From Nelumbo lutea (taxonomy: Eukaryota > Streptophyta > Magnoliopsida > Proteales > Nelumbonaceae), in contig JAKGHH010000002.1 of the NCBI GenBank assembly GCA_022828595.1, forward strand, positions 83,668,076-83,732,075: a stretch of DNA of 64,000 bases. Direction: 5' to 3'. The translations under genes were made by a program, and so were the position numbers. Shown here one piece after another: positions 1 through 10,360 of this stretch; position 1 is the first letter of the stretch, and every line of letters begins with the position of its first letter. The notes under the pieces are model-generated. The model was not told where the DNA came from. It made no database searches and saw only the letters and a list, made by a program, of their open reading frames with translations.

Positions 1-1000
1 CTCTTCCTTTTATAGACTTAAAGGGATCAGCTCCTAATCCCATTAGGAGTTGCTAACCCAAATCATATCTGGATTAGAAGTCCTTTTAAGATAGGGGATA
101 ATCCTTATCTTATCTGTAGATTAGATCAGCCAGTTCCTAATCTAATTAGGAAGTTTTCAAATCTAAATCTCATTTAGATCTTGGACTCTCTAAGTGGATA
201 GGGTGTGGGCCCAATCCTATTAGCTAATCTTATCTCAGAATTTGCCCCTTAAAGACTAATCAAATTAGCCCAATTCAAAATGGGCTTAAGGCCCATTTAG
301 GGTTATGTATTCATTAAGCCTTCCAAACTGCTGCCTAGTTGGGCTTCCTTGTATGGCGTGGGACCCAAACATTGATCTACACATCAGCCACATGGGTTCA
401 GCCCAGCCTTTGTTACAAGGCCTGGCCGAATACACTATTATGGACAGTGCACCCCCTGAAACCCATCAGATGGGCTCTATGGGCTCAACACTTACCCTAA
501 GTGGTCCCTGGGCCAAGCCACCTTGTAACACCCAGGGACTGTGGGCAGATGCAAGATTATCCCATCAGGTATTATCCTCAATGGCCTTACACTTAACCTC
601 TCAGCCCATAATGATCATACACTGTCCAACAAGAGAGGACCTCTCCCTCGGCTGCAAGGAATATTGTTGCACTCTCTTAAGTATGGATCCCGGGAATTAA
701 AACCTATTTGCAAACATTTCAAAACCATAATATATATTTTTATATCTCATATAAAATATATTTTGTAAAACAAATCTCAACGATTGAAACCGGCTGCCGG
801 CAATCTTGGTTTCCATCAGTGAGAGTGCATCCCCGATCATTACCTTTGTCCGACAAAGGGGCTGATCCTGTCACTATGATCACCCACTCAGATGAATTCT
901 CAGACTGTCCCAACATACCCAGGTTTTGACCCCCGCTAAAGATCTCACTGATTGGTACATCAAAGACAGCCCAATCCGACACCTAGTGCAGTATCATAAT
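1..1000 (-). mobile_element. Ty1/copia LTR fragment, truncated at both ends
   Basis: This is part of a long copia LTR of the family that fills the window, read on the minus strand. It enters at the TATA-side block (TTTTATAGACTTAAAGGGATCA) and runs through the palindrome blocks, the GGGACCCAAACATTGATC block and the TTTGTCCGACAAAGG block seen in the same order in the intact LTRs at 28112-30046 and 34427-36375. It stops abruptly inside the block that normally reads CATAATCGAGTCTAGGGG. The left end leaves the window. Reading frames inside it are not coding. Confidence 0.85.
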
Positions 1001-1683
1001 CCCATTAGGAGTTGCTGATCCAAATCATATTTGGATCAGAATTCCATTTAAGTGATAAGGGTAAACCCTTATCTTATTTGCAGATTAGATCAACCTCTTC
1101 CTAATCCTATTAGGAGGTTTCCAGATCTGAATCTGGAATCTCTGAGTGGATAGGGTTAATACCCAATCCCGTCTACTAATATAATCCCAGAATTCACCCC
1201 TTATTTAACTGATCAAATCAGCCCAGTCTGAAATGGGCTTTAGAACCAATAAGGTTATGTGCTCACTTAGCCTTCACAACTGCTGCCCAGTTGGGCTTTC
1301 TTGTATGGCGTGGGACCCAAACATTGGTCTACACATCAGCCACATGGGTTCAGCCCAGCCTTTGTTACATGGCCTAGCCGAATACACTGTTATAGACAGT
1401 GCTCCCCTGAAACCCATCACATGGGCTCTATGGATCCAACACTTTCCCTAAGTGGTCCCTGGGCCAAGCCACCTTGTAGCACTCAGGGACTGTGGGCATA
1501 TGCAAGATTAGCTCATCAGGTATTACCCTCAATGGTCTTACACTTAACCTCTCAGCCCATAATGATCAAACACTACCAAACAAGAGAGGACCTCTCCCTA
1601 GGTTGCAAGGAACAGTGCTGCACTCTCTACTCACATGGATCCTGGGAATTAAAACCTTTTGCAAACGTTTGAAACCATAATAT
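1000..1683 (-). mobile_element. Second Ty1/copia LTR fragment, joined to the first
   Basis: The copia LTR order starts again at the CCCATTAGGAG palindrome half and runs to the AAACCATAATAT block, where copia LTR E begins in the opposite orientation. The order repeats after position 1000, so this is a separate LTR piece and not a continuation of 1-1000. The join sits in the shared bases TAATC. Confidence 0.8.
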
Positions 1684-3575
1684 TGTTAGACAGTTTTGTA
1701 TGCCCTTACCTTCAATCCAACTTGATGTACTTTTGACATTTAGTGTTAATAAACAAAGTACATGTTTGATTCATGTTGTTTGGTATATTTTTGTGTAAGA
1801 CCCTAAAACTTGACACTTATAGAGACTCGTGTTAGTTTTAAATGTTCACAACCATTTGATAAGTCTGGGGAGAATTTCCTGCCAAGGCTGATACTGATGT
1901 GCCACCAAGTGTTGGGATGGCTTGTCTAGGCCATCAGGGTAAGACCCGAGGCACATGCAGTATGGGATTGCTTGAATCCTTAAACTGGACCAGATTTTCA
2001 GTATTGCCCTAGACCTTGGAGACAGATGGGCAAAACTAGAAAGTTACACCTGACCCCTGGACTCGAATATGACACTTCACTAGGTGTCGGATCGGACTGT
2101 CTTCGATATGTCAATCAGTGGGATCCTTAGCAAGGGTCAAAACCTGGACATGTTGGGGCAATCTGAGAATTCATCTGAGTGAGTGATCATAGTGACAGAA
2201 TCAGCCCCTTTGTCAGACAATGGTAATGATCGGGAGTGCACTCTCTCTGATGGAAACCAAACTGCCAACAGTTGATTTCAATCGTTGGAATTTTGTTTTG
2301 CAAAATTAATATATATAAATGTATATGTACGGTTTCAAAAGATTTGCAAAAGGTTTTAATTCCCGGGATCCATGTGAGTAGAGAGTGCGACATTGTTCAT
2401 TGCAGCTGAGGGAGAGGTATTCTCTTGTCGGGGCAGTGCTTGATCATTAAGGGCTGAGAGGTTAAGTGTAAGACCATTTAGGATAATGCCTGATGGGCTA
2501 ATCTTGCACCTGCCCACAGTCCCTGGGTTTTTATAAGATGGCTTGGCCCAGGGACCACTTAATGTAAGTGTTGGGCCCATAGGGTCCATGTGATGGGCTC
2601 AAGGGGGTCACTGAGTTTTTCAGTGAATTCGGCTGGGCCTTGTAATAAAGGTTGGGCCCAACCCATGTGGCTGGTGTGTAGATCAATGTTTGGGTCCCAC
2701 GCCATACAAAGAAGCCCAACCGGGCAGCAGATTGGAAACTAATTAAACGTTGAACACTTAATGGGCCAAAAGCCCATTGCAAACTGGGCTGATATGATCA
2801 CCCATCTATGGGGCGAATCTGAGATTAATGTTAGTAAAAAGGATTTGGCTTTTGACCTTATCCACTCTGGGAGACCAAATTCAAATTAGATTTGAATCTG
2901 GTAACCTCTTGATAAGATCAAGAGTAAATTAACTTAATTTGCAGATAGGATTAAGATTATCCCCTAACCAAATATTGATTTGGATTGGGATAACTCCTAA
3001 TTAGGAGGATTTCTTAATCAAGAAGAAAGGAGGAGAAAACAATTCGAATATACCAGATTTTGAACCAAGTTTTTCCAAGAGAGAAGAAAGTCTCCTGCAT
3101 ACAAAGATTAGATCTCATATACTCCAGAGAGAAGAAAAGCTGTTCAACCATCTTCGTCCCAGGAGTTCTCCTCTATTCGCCGCCAACCCCTCTTGCAAGA
3201 TTTGATCTTTGTAGGAGAAAGAAGTCAAGAAATCAGTTCTTGACATCAATCTTGCAGAAAAGACTGAAAAGAATTCGGTGTTCAGAGTTTCCAGTGGGTT
3301 TTTGCGAAGGATCCAGTGTGTAGGATACACCCTGCTGGTTCCGTTCCATCCACAACTGTGTCATCTTCAGCAGGAGCGGATCTTGGTATCTTCTATGGGC
3401 GTGAACACCTACTTTGGGAGATATTGTTTCTCTGGATCAGGTATGATCCTTCCTGTTCCCTTTTGATTCAGATCTGGTTTGATTATGGTTCAAGTAGAAT
3501 CCTTGAATATTATATTCTAAATTTAGGAAATATGATTCCTAGTTGGGAGAAGGTAGGAATATTTTTGAAATTCGC
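1684..3575 (+). repeat. 5' LTR of copia E
   Basis: It begins TGTTAGACAG, the family's LTR start, and follows the intact LTR order to TTTTTGAAATTCGC. Sequence expected for the last 60-70 bases (ending in CTTCA) is missing, and unrelated sequence begins TGATGAG at 3576. The TATAAAAGG box of copia A is not recognisable at the matching place (around 2980-3030), so this LTR has probably lost its promoter. Confidence 0.82.
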
Positions 3576-4292
3576 TGATGAGACTGAAAAGAATCCTATT
3601 TTTGTCCCCTAATTTTCATCCTTTTACACTACTTTAGCACTTAAATTCACTCATTACTCTTGTATTTCGATTCAGGACAATAAAGAAGGCAATTGGAAGG
3701 AAACAAGCCAATTCGGGTGATTTTGCACAGTTTCGGCGACAGTCAGTGATCTGGGCCTAACTCACAATTCCGGACTCCGAATTGGGCAATTCAAAAAGCA
3801 TTAGAAAGAAGAAAGAAAGGCTCATAACTTTTGTATTTTGGGTTTTGACTGATTCGGTCCACATCGAGTACAAAACCGGACCCGAAATTAGAGCAAGTTC
3901 GCAGTCAGGCTCATTTAACAGCTGGAGCCCAACTCGCAAAAGAACCTGGAAGCAGCCCAAGTAGCAGAGAAGCCCAACTCGGATGCAAGAGTCTAGAGTC
4001 CTAACTCGAATGTAATCTCCCAAGAGGGAAAGAGTCTTATTAGATCTAAAGATAGGATAGGATTAGAAGGTTGGGGATTAGATAAGAGATAGGATAGGAT
4101 TAGTTCAAAGAAGATCAAGACTCCCTAAAGATAAGATGATCTCCTAGAAGGAGTTGGAAAACAGCCCTCTCCTTTGGCTATATAAAGAGGGGGGTGAACC
4201 AGCTTTAGCATGACTCATTCCAAGATCCAAGAGATCATCAAGAGGCCAAGAAGCTCAAGGAAGCAGTTCGACTATGGAGAAGAAAGACATGG
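3576..4292 (+). mobile_element. Ty3/gypsy-type LTR fragment inside copia E
   Basis: From about 3740 this matches the LTR at 19403-20779 in the same order: a GGACTCCGAATTGG block, CTCCTAGAAGGAGTTGG, a TATA box and AAGAGGGG. Homology ends near 4292 at CATGGAG, where copia RNase H sequence starts. The part at 3576-3739 has no counterpart in the other copy. It could be the true LTR start (it opens with TG) or leader sequence. The 3' two-thirds of the LTR are missing, and no duplicated target is visible. Confidence 0.6.
4179..4186 (+). promoter_or_regulatory. TATA box of the gypsy LTR fragment
   Basis: TATATAAA lies directly before AGAGGGGGGTGAACC. The same box with the same surroundings occurs at 19840-19847 in the other LTR copy. 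Conservation in two independent copies supports a real LTR promoter element, though here the LTR is truncated downstream. Confidence 0.6.
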
Positions 4293-4924
4293 AGAGTGTG
4301 GTAAGTAGCTCAGACAGTGAGTGTGGTAAGCAGATTCCAGGCCGCAGGAGCATTGGACTACTGTGAAGATCATACTTAAATACCTTCGAAGGACAAAAGA
4401 GTTTTGTCTGGTATTCGATGGTAGTTCACTACAAGTTCTAGGGTATACCGATGCCGATTTCAAGTAGGATCTAGATGATAAAAAGTCTATATCTGGGAAT
4501 GTTTTTATGAAAGGATCGTGTGTTGTTTGCTGGAAAAGCAGCAATCAGGGGTCCACTGCAGACTCCACAACCAAGGCTGAGTACATTGCTGCAAGTGAAG
4601 CTGCCAAGCAAGCCGTGTGGATAAAAAAAAAATTCATACATGAATTGGGAGTAATTCCGTCCTGTACATAACCCATCCCATTGTTGTGTGACAATAATGG
4701 AGCGATCGCCCAGGCTAAGGAGCCTCGGGCTCACTCGAAGTGAAATCACATCGAGAGGAAGTACCATGTACTTTCGGGAGATCGTTGGTAGAGGGGGCGT
4801 CCTAATTTAGAAGGTAGCATTAATGGATAATGTGGTAGACCCATTGACTAAGCCACTGACACAGAAAGTGTTTGAGAAACACGTGGAAATTATGGGACTC
4901 CGGCTTATACCGGATTGGACCTAA
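4293..4924 (+). pseudogene. Ty1/copia RNase H remnant (copia E)
   Basis: The bases match the 3' end of the copia pol in copia A (33797-34412): a GTGAGTGTGGTAAGCAGATT block, then ACCTTCGAAGGACAAAAGAG, the region of the second RNase H acidic motif around 4560-4590 (ACCAAGGCTGAGTACATTGC), and a block encoding LLCDNNGAI near 4680. Translation shifts frame repeatedly, so no protein can be made. The family stop (GGACCTAA) is kept at the end, followed by AAGTGGGAGC, the purine tract before the 3' LTR. RT and everything upstream are gone. Confidence 0.8.
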
Positions 4925-4938
4925 GTGCAAGTGGGAGC

Positions 4939-5950
4939 TATTAGATAGTTTTGTATGCCCTTAGCTTCAATCCAATTTGATGTACTTATGATATTTAGTG
5001 TAAATAAATAAAGTGCATGTTTGATTCATGTTGTTTGGTATATTTCTATATAAGACCCTAAAACTAGACACTTATAGAGACTCATGTTAGTTTTAAATGT
5101 TCACAGCCATTGGATAAGTCTGGGGAGATTTATTCTACCAAGGCTGATACTGGTGTGCCACCAAGTGTTGGGATGGCTTGTCTCAGCCACCAGGGTAAGA
5201 CCCAAGGCACAGGTAGTATGGGATTACTTGAATCCTTGAACCAGACCAGCTTTTCAGTATTGCCTTGGACCTTGGAGACAAATGGGCAAAACTAGAAAGT
5301 TACACCTGACCCATAGACTTGATTATGACACTTCACTAGGTGTTGGATCGAGCTGTCTTTGATATGTCAATCAGTGAGATCCTTAGCGGGGGTCAAAACC
5401 TGGGCATGTTGGGGCATTCTAAGAATTCATCTAAGTGAGTGATCATAGTGACAGAATCAGCCCCTTTGTCGGACAATGGTAATGATCGGGAATGCACTCT
5501 CTCTGATGGAAACCAAACTTCCAGCAGTTGATTTTAGTCATTGGAATTTTGTTTTGCAAAATTAATATATATATGTATGGTTTCAAAAGGTTTGAAAATG
5601 GTTTTAATTCCCGGGATCCATGTGAGTAGAGAGTGCGGCACTGTTCCTTGTAGCCAAGGGGGAGGTTCTCTCTTGTCGGGCAGTGCTTGATCATTAAGGG
5701 CTGAGAGGTTAAGTGTAAGACCATTTAGGATAATACCTGATGGGCTAATCTTGCACCTGCCCATAGTCCCTGGGTTTTTATAAGATGGCTTGGCCCAGGG
5801 ACCACTTAATGTAAGTGTTGGGCCCATAGGGTCCATGTGATGGACTAAAGGGGTCACTGAGTTTTTCAGTGAATTTGGTTGGGCCTTGTAATAAAAGCTG
5901 GGCTGAACCCATGTGGCTGGTGTGTAGATCAATGCTTGGGTCCCATGCCA
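4939..5950 (+). repeat. 3' LTR of copia E, truncated
   Basis: The LTR starts directly after the purine tract GTGGGAGC. Its terminal TG has become TA (TATTAGATAG). It follows the normal order for about half a full LTR and ends at GGGTCCCATGCCA, after which leader sequence of another copia begins in the opposite orientation. The 3' half, including the TATA box region, is missing. Confidence 0.82.
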
Positions 5951-6940
5951 AATGAAATAAAATAATCAAGAAACTGCAAAATCGCAGGTTCCCTATGCTA
6001 GTCAAGATTTCGATCTCCATGTGTATGAACAACCCATAAAACAAGAAAATTATAAAGAACAATTCTAAATAATAATCAGATTTATAAAAAATTAATTTAA
6101 GATTAATCACCCATTAACTAGAAACAAATTTTCCAAAGAAACATCATATCTGCACAAATCGGGTAGAACACCTTCTGCCCATTTGCGTAGGTTCAGATTT
6201 GATTCAATTTGGTTCAAGACTTGAACCATGGCTCTAATACCACTGAAGGGATGAGAGATCGATCGTATGGATGCCCAAATCTTGCAAAACAAGGTGGGCG
6301 AATTTCAAAAAAAAATTTCTCTCCCTTCAACTGAGAATCGCATTCCCCATTTAGAAAATCATATTTTCAAGGATCAATCTTGAACCATAAACTGAACCAG
6401 ATCTGAACAAAAGCAGTAGGAGAGGATTATACCTGATATGGAGAAATAATATCTCTCAACGAAGGTGTTCACGCCCAAGGAAGGATCCAAAAACTGCTCC
6501 TACTGAATATGGCACAGTGTAGGATGGAGCAGAATCAGTAGTATTCTATCCAGGACTCTAATCCTTCGCAAGAAATAGCAGGATGGCACATGAGCACAGC
6601 TTCCTATCAGTCCCTTCACAAGGAACTGATATCAAGATCAAATCTTGATTTCTCCCACTAAAATGGAGGTCAAACTGGCAGGTGAGGCGACGAAAGGAAG
6701 GAGGTGACAAGAGAGAATTTTCACAGGTATGCTGAATTCTCTCTTCTATGATTTCAGCTCTAAAGACTTGCAGTGATGTTGTGGTGTTTAAAGGCTGCCT
6801 CACCCTCCTCCTTTTATAACCTTAAAGGGATCATCCTAATCACATTAGGTGTTGCTGATCCAAATCATATTTGAATCAGACTTCCCTTTAAGTGATAAGG
6901 GTAAACCCTTATCCTATCTGTAGATTGGATCAGCCTTCCC
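5951..6940 (-). mobile_element. Copia D fragment: leader end, primer site and 5' LTR start
   Basis: Read on the minus strand this is the 3' part of a 5' LTR (6940 down to 6244), the primer binding site and about 290 bases of leader (6229 down to 5951). Both ends are truncated: the leader abuts copia E's 3' LTR at 5950, and the LTR is cut at about 6940, just past the TATA and palindrome blocks, where gypsy gag sequence begins. Leader blocks such as the GGGTAGAACACCTTCTGCCC motif recur at the same distance from the primer site in copia C and F. Confidence 0.8.
6230..6242 (-). promoter_or_regulatory. tRNA-Met primer binding site (copia D)
   Basis: The plus strand reads GGCTCTAATACCA, so the element strand reads TGGTATTAGAGCC. 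This is one transition away from the intact TGGTATCAGAGCC of the other copies. It lies 1 base inside the LTR end at 6244. Confidence 0.8.
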
Positions 6941-6941
6941 A

Positions 6942-7540
6942 ATAATCATATAGTGTCTCACCACCAAACTGCCGAACTCCACAAATTTCTTTCCTAATGT
7001 TCACATCTCGGGATGCAGGAAAATATTTATCTAAAAATATTCTGTTCATCTCATCCCATGTACGTATCGAACCGGGAGGAAGAATATATAACCAATCCTT
7101 TGCTTTATCTCATAAAGTAAATGGAAAAGCTATTAATTTTACCTGGTCCTCGGTCATACCCTGTGCTTTCATGCTTGAACAGACAACATGGAATTCCTTG
7201 AGATGTTTATGAGGGTCTTCACCTAGAAAGCCATGAAAAATAGGGAGTAATTGAATCAAACCAGATTTTAGTTCGAAGGCTACCTCAAGAGTGGGATATA
7301 TTATGCATAGGGGCTGTTGGTTCATGACCAGTGCAGCCAACTCCCTTAGTGTTCTTTCTCTATCTGCCATCATTTCTTCCTCTTCGAAGATGGGTTGATC
7401 ACAAGTTGGTAGGCCGAATTCAGAATTCCCCCTTTTAGGTGAACGGTCCTTCTTTGCTTCGCCTCCTTCCTTAAACGACGGATAGTCTTCTCAATTTTGG
7501 GATTGTACTCTAGTTCACCTCTTTGAGAAGAATGAGTCAT
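6942..7540 (-). pseudogene. Ty3/gypsy (Athila/Tat-type) gag pseudogene
   Basis: Minus-strand translation gives a gag start (MTHSSQ at 7540) and a basic segment KIEKTIRRLRKEAKQRR. After a frameshift near 7375 it gives DRERTLRELAAL. The core capsid motif GEDPHKHLKEFHVVC follows, and then, beyond an in-frame TGA near 7110, DKAKDWLYILPPGS and MNRIFLDKYFPASR. These strings are characteristic of Athila/Tat-clade gag. The frame is cut at about 6942 by copia LTR sequence, so only the amino-terminal 200 residues or so remain. It sits directly after the primer site at 7594-7613 and the LTR at 7620-8104. Confidence 0.85.
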
Positions 7541-7593
7541 AAAACAAAGAAGGTTAACACAAATAGAAGGTAACAAGCTAAGAAATTAAAGTA

Positions 7594-7613
7594 GCTCCCC
7601 GACAATGGCGCCA
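7594..7613 (-). promoter_or_regulatory. Ty3/gypsy primer binding site
   Basis: On the minus strand this reads TGGCGCCATTGTCGGGGAGC. It is the TGGCGCC-type site found beside the 5' LTR of Athila/Tat elements and lies six bases from the LTR end at 7620. It fixes the element's orientation. Confidence 0.8.
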
Positions 7614-7619
7614 AAATTT

Positions 7620-8104
7620 TGACGGGTTGTCGAAGCCCTCAAAATTAGTGCTAGTCCCACAATAAAATTTTTGTAGTAAAAGTGGTACTGGGTCGAATCC
7701 CACAGGAGCTAAACAATAATCTCTCAGCTGAATGAATAATATAACTGAGTGGGAAAATTAAATAACTAAAATTTAAAAGAACAAGAAAGCAATAGCAAAT
7801 TCAACTAACAAGATGTAATCTATCTTACCAAATTCTGATTCAAGGGTTCGGGTCAGTTAATTGGCCATCGATCATAGGTAGACTTTGGTGGTCTTACAAT
7901 TCATGCATTTAACCTTATATTTATTAGGATAGCCATAATAAACCTTGTGTTTTCCAAATTCAGCTGACCAAACCCAGCATTCAATCAACACTTATCACTA
8001 ATCGACTGGGTATGATAGCATTCCATATCAACTAGTGATAGCATTAAGCTTTGTGAAAATAGTTAAACCAAAATAATAATAATTGAGATACCTACCACAA
8101 TTGG
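7620..8104 (-). repeat. Ty3/gypsy 5' LTR, partial
   Basis: On the plus strand it starts TGACGGGTTGTCG. It is the reverse complement of the end of the LTR at 19403-20779: both share the block GTGGGACTAGCACTAATTTTG, the CCTGTGGGATTCGACC block and the CCCAGTCGATTAGTGATAAG block. Homology continues to about 8098. Beyond it lies a 45-bp repeat array and then copia sequence, so the upstream part of the LTR (with the TATA box) is missing. Confidence 0.78.
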
Positions 8105-8312
8105 TAGGATGGAGCATAAAATGCACCTACCGGTCAAGTAATCCGATGGTAGGATGGAGCATAAAATGCACCTACTAGCCAAGTCATCTGATAGCAGGAC
8201 GGAGCATAGAATGCACCTACTAGCTAGCAATTCAAACAATAGGATGGAGCATAAAATGCACCTACTGACCAAGTAATCCAAAAGTGAGATGGAGCATGAA
8301 ATGCACCCACTT
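8105..8312. repeat. 45-bp tandem repeat, five units
   Basis: The core AGGATGGAGCATAAAATGC recurs at exact 45-bp steps (units begin at about 8105, 8150, 8195, 8240 and 8285), each followed by ACCTACtrgCCAAGT or a near match. The last unit is the most diverged. Because 45 is a multiple of three, the minus strand gives an open frame with a 15-residue repeat (SRCILCSIL), which is a by-product. It lies at the broken end of the gypsy LTR; the homologous LTR at 20290 lacks it. Confidence 0.9.
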
Positions 8313-8350
8313 CTTCAGAGGAGAGAAAAAGAAAATAAAAAGAGAGAGAA

Positions 8351-8625
8351 CATGTCTTGGGTCTCACCCTGGTAGCTGAGACAGGCCACCCCAACCGACT
8401 TGGTGGCACATCAGTGTCAGTCTTATCAGGATAGGTCTCCCTAGACCGGCCCACCAACTGTGAACATTCTAAACTAACACGAGTCTCATTAAGTGTCCAA
8501 TTTAAGGGTATAAGTAGAAACAAACCACAAGAACATGAATCAAATATGCACTTTATTCATTTACAATAAATGTCAAAAGTGCATCATTCTGATTGGAGCT
8601 AAGGGCATATAAAGACTGTTTAACA
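8351..8625 (-). repeat. Copia 3' LTR start fragment
   Basis: It runs from the CTTGGGTCTCACCCTGG block through GAGTCTCATTAAGTGTCC to GACTGTTTAACA, the element-strand LTR start. It is directly followed by GCTCCCACTTGCAC, the family purine tract on the other strand. Only the first 275 bases of the LTR are left. Confidence 0.82.
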
Positions 8626-8773
8626 GCTCCCACTTGCACGTAGGTCCAATCTGGTACAAGTCAAAGTCCCATGCTTTCCACGTGTTTCTCAAACACTTTC
8701 TATGATAGTGGCTTTGTTAATGGGTCTGCTACATTCTTCGCTGATGCTACCTCTTAACATCAACCTCCAATAG
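8626..8773 (-). pseudogene. Copia RNase H C-terminal remnant
   Basis: About 150 bases match the end of copia pol in copia B (26854-26985) and F (53572-53700): purine tract, the region around the stop codon, a block encoding KHVESMG and a block encoding ENVADPLTK. The expected stop is changed (CTACGTGC in place of CTAAGTGC). The remnant ends where the LTR of copia C starts, as if copia C had landed in an older copia. Confidence 0.72.
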
Positions 8774-10360
8774 TGAAGGGATGAGAGATCCATCGTATGG
8801 AAGCCCAAAACTTGCGGAATAAGGTGGGCGAATTTCAAAAAAATTTCTCTCCCTTCAATTGGGAATCGCATTCCCTATTTAGAAAATCATATTTTCAAGG
8901 ATCAATCTTGAACCATAAACTGAACCAAATATGAACAAAAGCAATAAGAGAGGATTATACCTGATACAGAGAATTAATATCTCCCAACGAAGGTGTTCAC
9001 GCCCAAGGAAGGATCCAAAGACTGTTCCCATTGAAGATGGCGCAGTGTAGGATGGAGCAGAATCAATAGTGTTCTTCTCCAAGAACCTAGTCCTTCGCAG
9101 GAAATAGAAGGATGGCACGTGAGCACAGCTTCCTATCCTTCCCTTCACAAGGAACTGATATCAAGATCGAATCTTGATTTCTCCCACTGAATGGAGGTCG
9201 AACTGGCAGGTGAGGCGGTGGCAGGAAGGAGGCGGTAAGAGAGAATTTTCGTAGGTATGTTGAATTCTCTCTTTTGTGATTTCAGCTCTAAAGACTTATA
9301 GTGATCTGATGATCTTCTGATGTTGTGTCTAAAGGATGCTGCCCCCTCCTTCTTTAATAACCTTAAAGGGATCATCTCCTAATCCCATTAGGAGTTGCTG
9401 ATCCAAATCATATTTGGATCAGACTTTCCTTTAAGTGATAAGGGTACACCCTCATCCTATCTCCAGATTGGATCAACATTCTCCTAATCTCATTAGGAGG
9501 TTTCCAGATCTGAATCATATTTAGATCTAGCCTCTCTGAGTGGATAGGGTTAAGACCCAATCGTATCTGCTAATCCAATCCCAGAATTTGCCCCTTAATT
9601 TAACTACTTAAATTATCCCAGTTCGAAATGGGCTTAAGGCCCATCAAGGTTATTTGCTCACTTAACCTTCCAAACTGCTGCCCAGTTGGGCTTCCTTGTA
9701 TGGTGTGGGACCCAAGCATTGATCTACACATCAACCACATGGATTCAGTCCAGCCTTTGTTACAAGGCCTAGCCGAATACACAGTTATGGACAGTGCACC
9801 CCCTGAAACCCATCATATGGGCTCTATGGGCCCAACACTTACCCTAAGTGGTCCCTGGGCCAAGCCACCTTGTAACACCCAGGGACTGTGGGCAGATGCA
9901 AGATTAGCCCATCAGGTATTATCCATTAATCTCCAAGGTCCCTGGGCCAAGCCACCTTGTAATACCCAGGGATAGTGGGCCAAGCCACCTTGTAACTATC
10001 CAATTTTGCCCATTAATCTCCAAGGTCCAGGGCAATACTAGAAATATGGTCTAGTTCAAAGATTCAATTATTCCTACACTGCATGTGCCTTGGGTCTCAC
10101 CCTGGCGGCTGAGACAGGCCACCCCAACTGACTTGGTGGCACATCAGTGTCAGCCTTATCAGGATAGGTTTTTCTAGACTGACCCACTGGCTGTAAACAT
10201 TCTAAACTAACACGAGTCTCATTAAGTGTCCAATTTATGGATAATACACAGAAATATACCAAAGGGAACATGAATCAAATATGTACTTTTATTCATTTAC
10301 AATAAACTCATAACATACATCATTTTGATTGAAGCTAAGGGCATACAAAACTGTCTAACA
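8774..10360 (-). repeat. 3' LTR of copia C, internally rearranged
   Basis: It starts TGAAGGGATGAG and ends ACTGTCTAACA on the plus strand. At 9924-10010 roughly 350 bases expected in the middle are missing and are replaced by a patchwork in which GGGCCAAGCCACCTTGTAA and CATTAATCTCCAAGGTCC each recur. The remaining blocks are in normal order. The minus-strand TATA region lies near 9350-9362 (TCTTTAATAACC), weakly conserved. Confidence 0.85.

Larger units (their letters stand above)
1684..5950 (+). mobile_element. Copia element E, rearranged remnant
   Basis: Two plus-strand LTRs of the copia family (1684-3575 and 4939-5950) are more like each other than like the other copies: both have CTTCAATCCAA, an AAGTG/TTTAGTG block and GTGTTGGGATGGC. 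They therefore look like the 5' and 3' LTRs of one insertion. Between them only an RNase H remnant (4293-4924) survives. The primer site, leader, gag, protease, integrase and RT are absent and a gypsy LTR fragment lies in their place. The 3' LTR is cut off at 5950, so no target duplication can be checked. The element is dead. Confidence 0.75.

Noticed and set aside
305..700. 131-codon plus-strand frame, with a close relative on the minus strand at 28800-29195
   Set aside because: It lies inside the copia LTR and recurs only as part of LTR copies, with many copies broken. No protein family is recognisable.
8063..8281. Cysteine-containing 15-residue repeat protein on the minus strand
   Set aside because: It is the in-frame reading of the 45-bp minisatellite. 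There is no start context, neighbours or family support.
8105..8312. CRISPR-like array
   Set aside because: Units are contiguous 45-bp tandem repeats with diverging 'spacers' that are themselves related, in a plant retroelement context.
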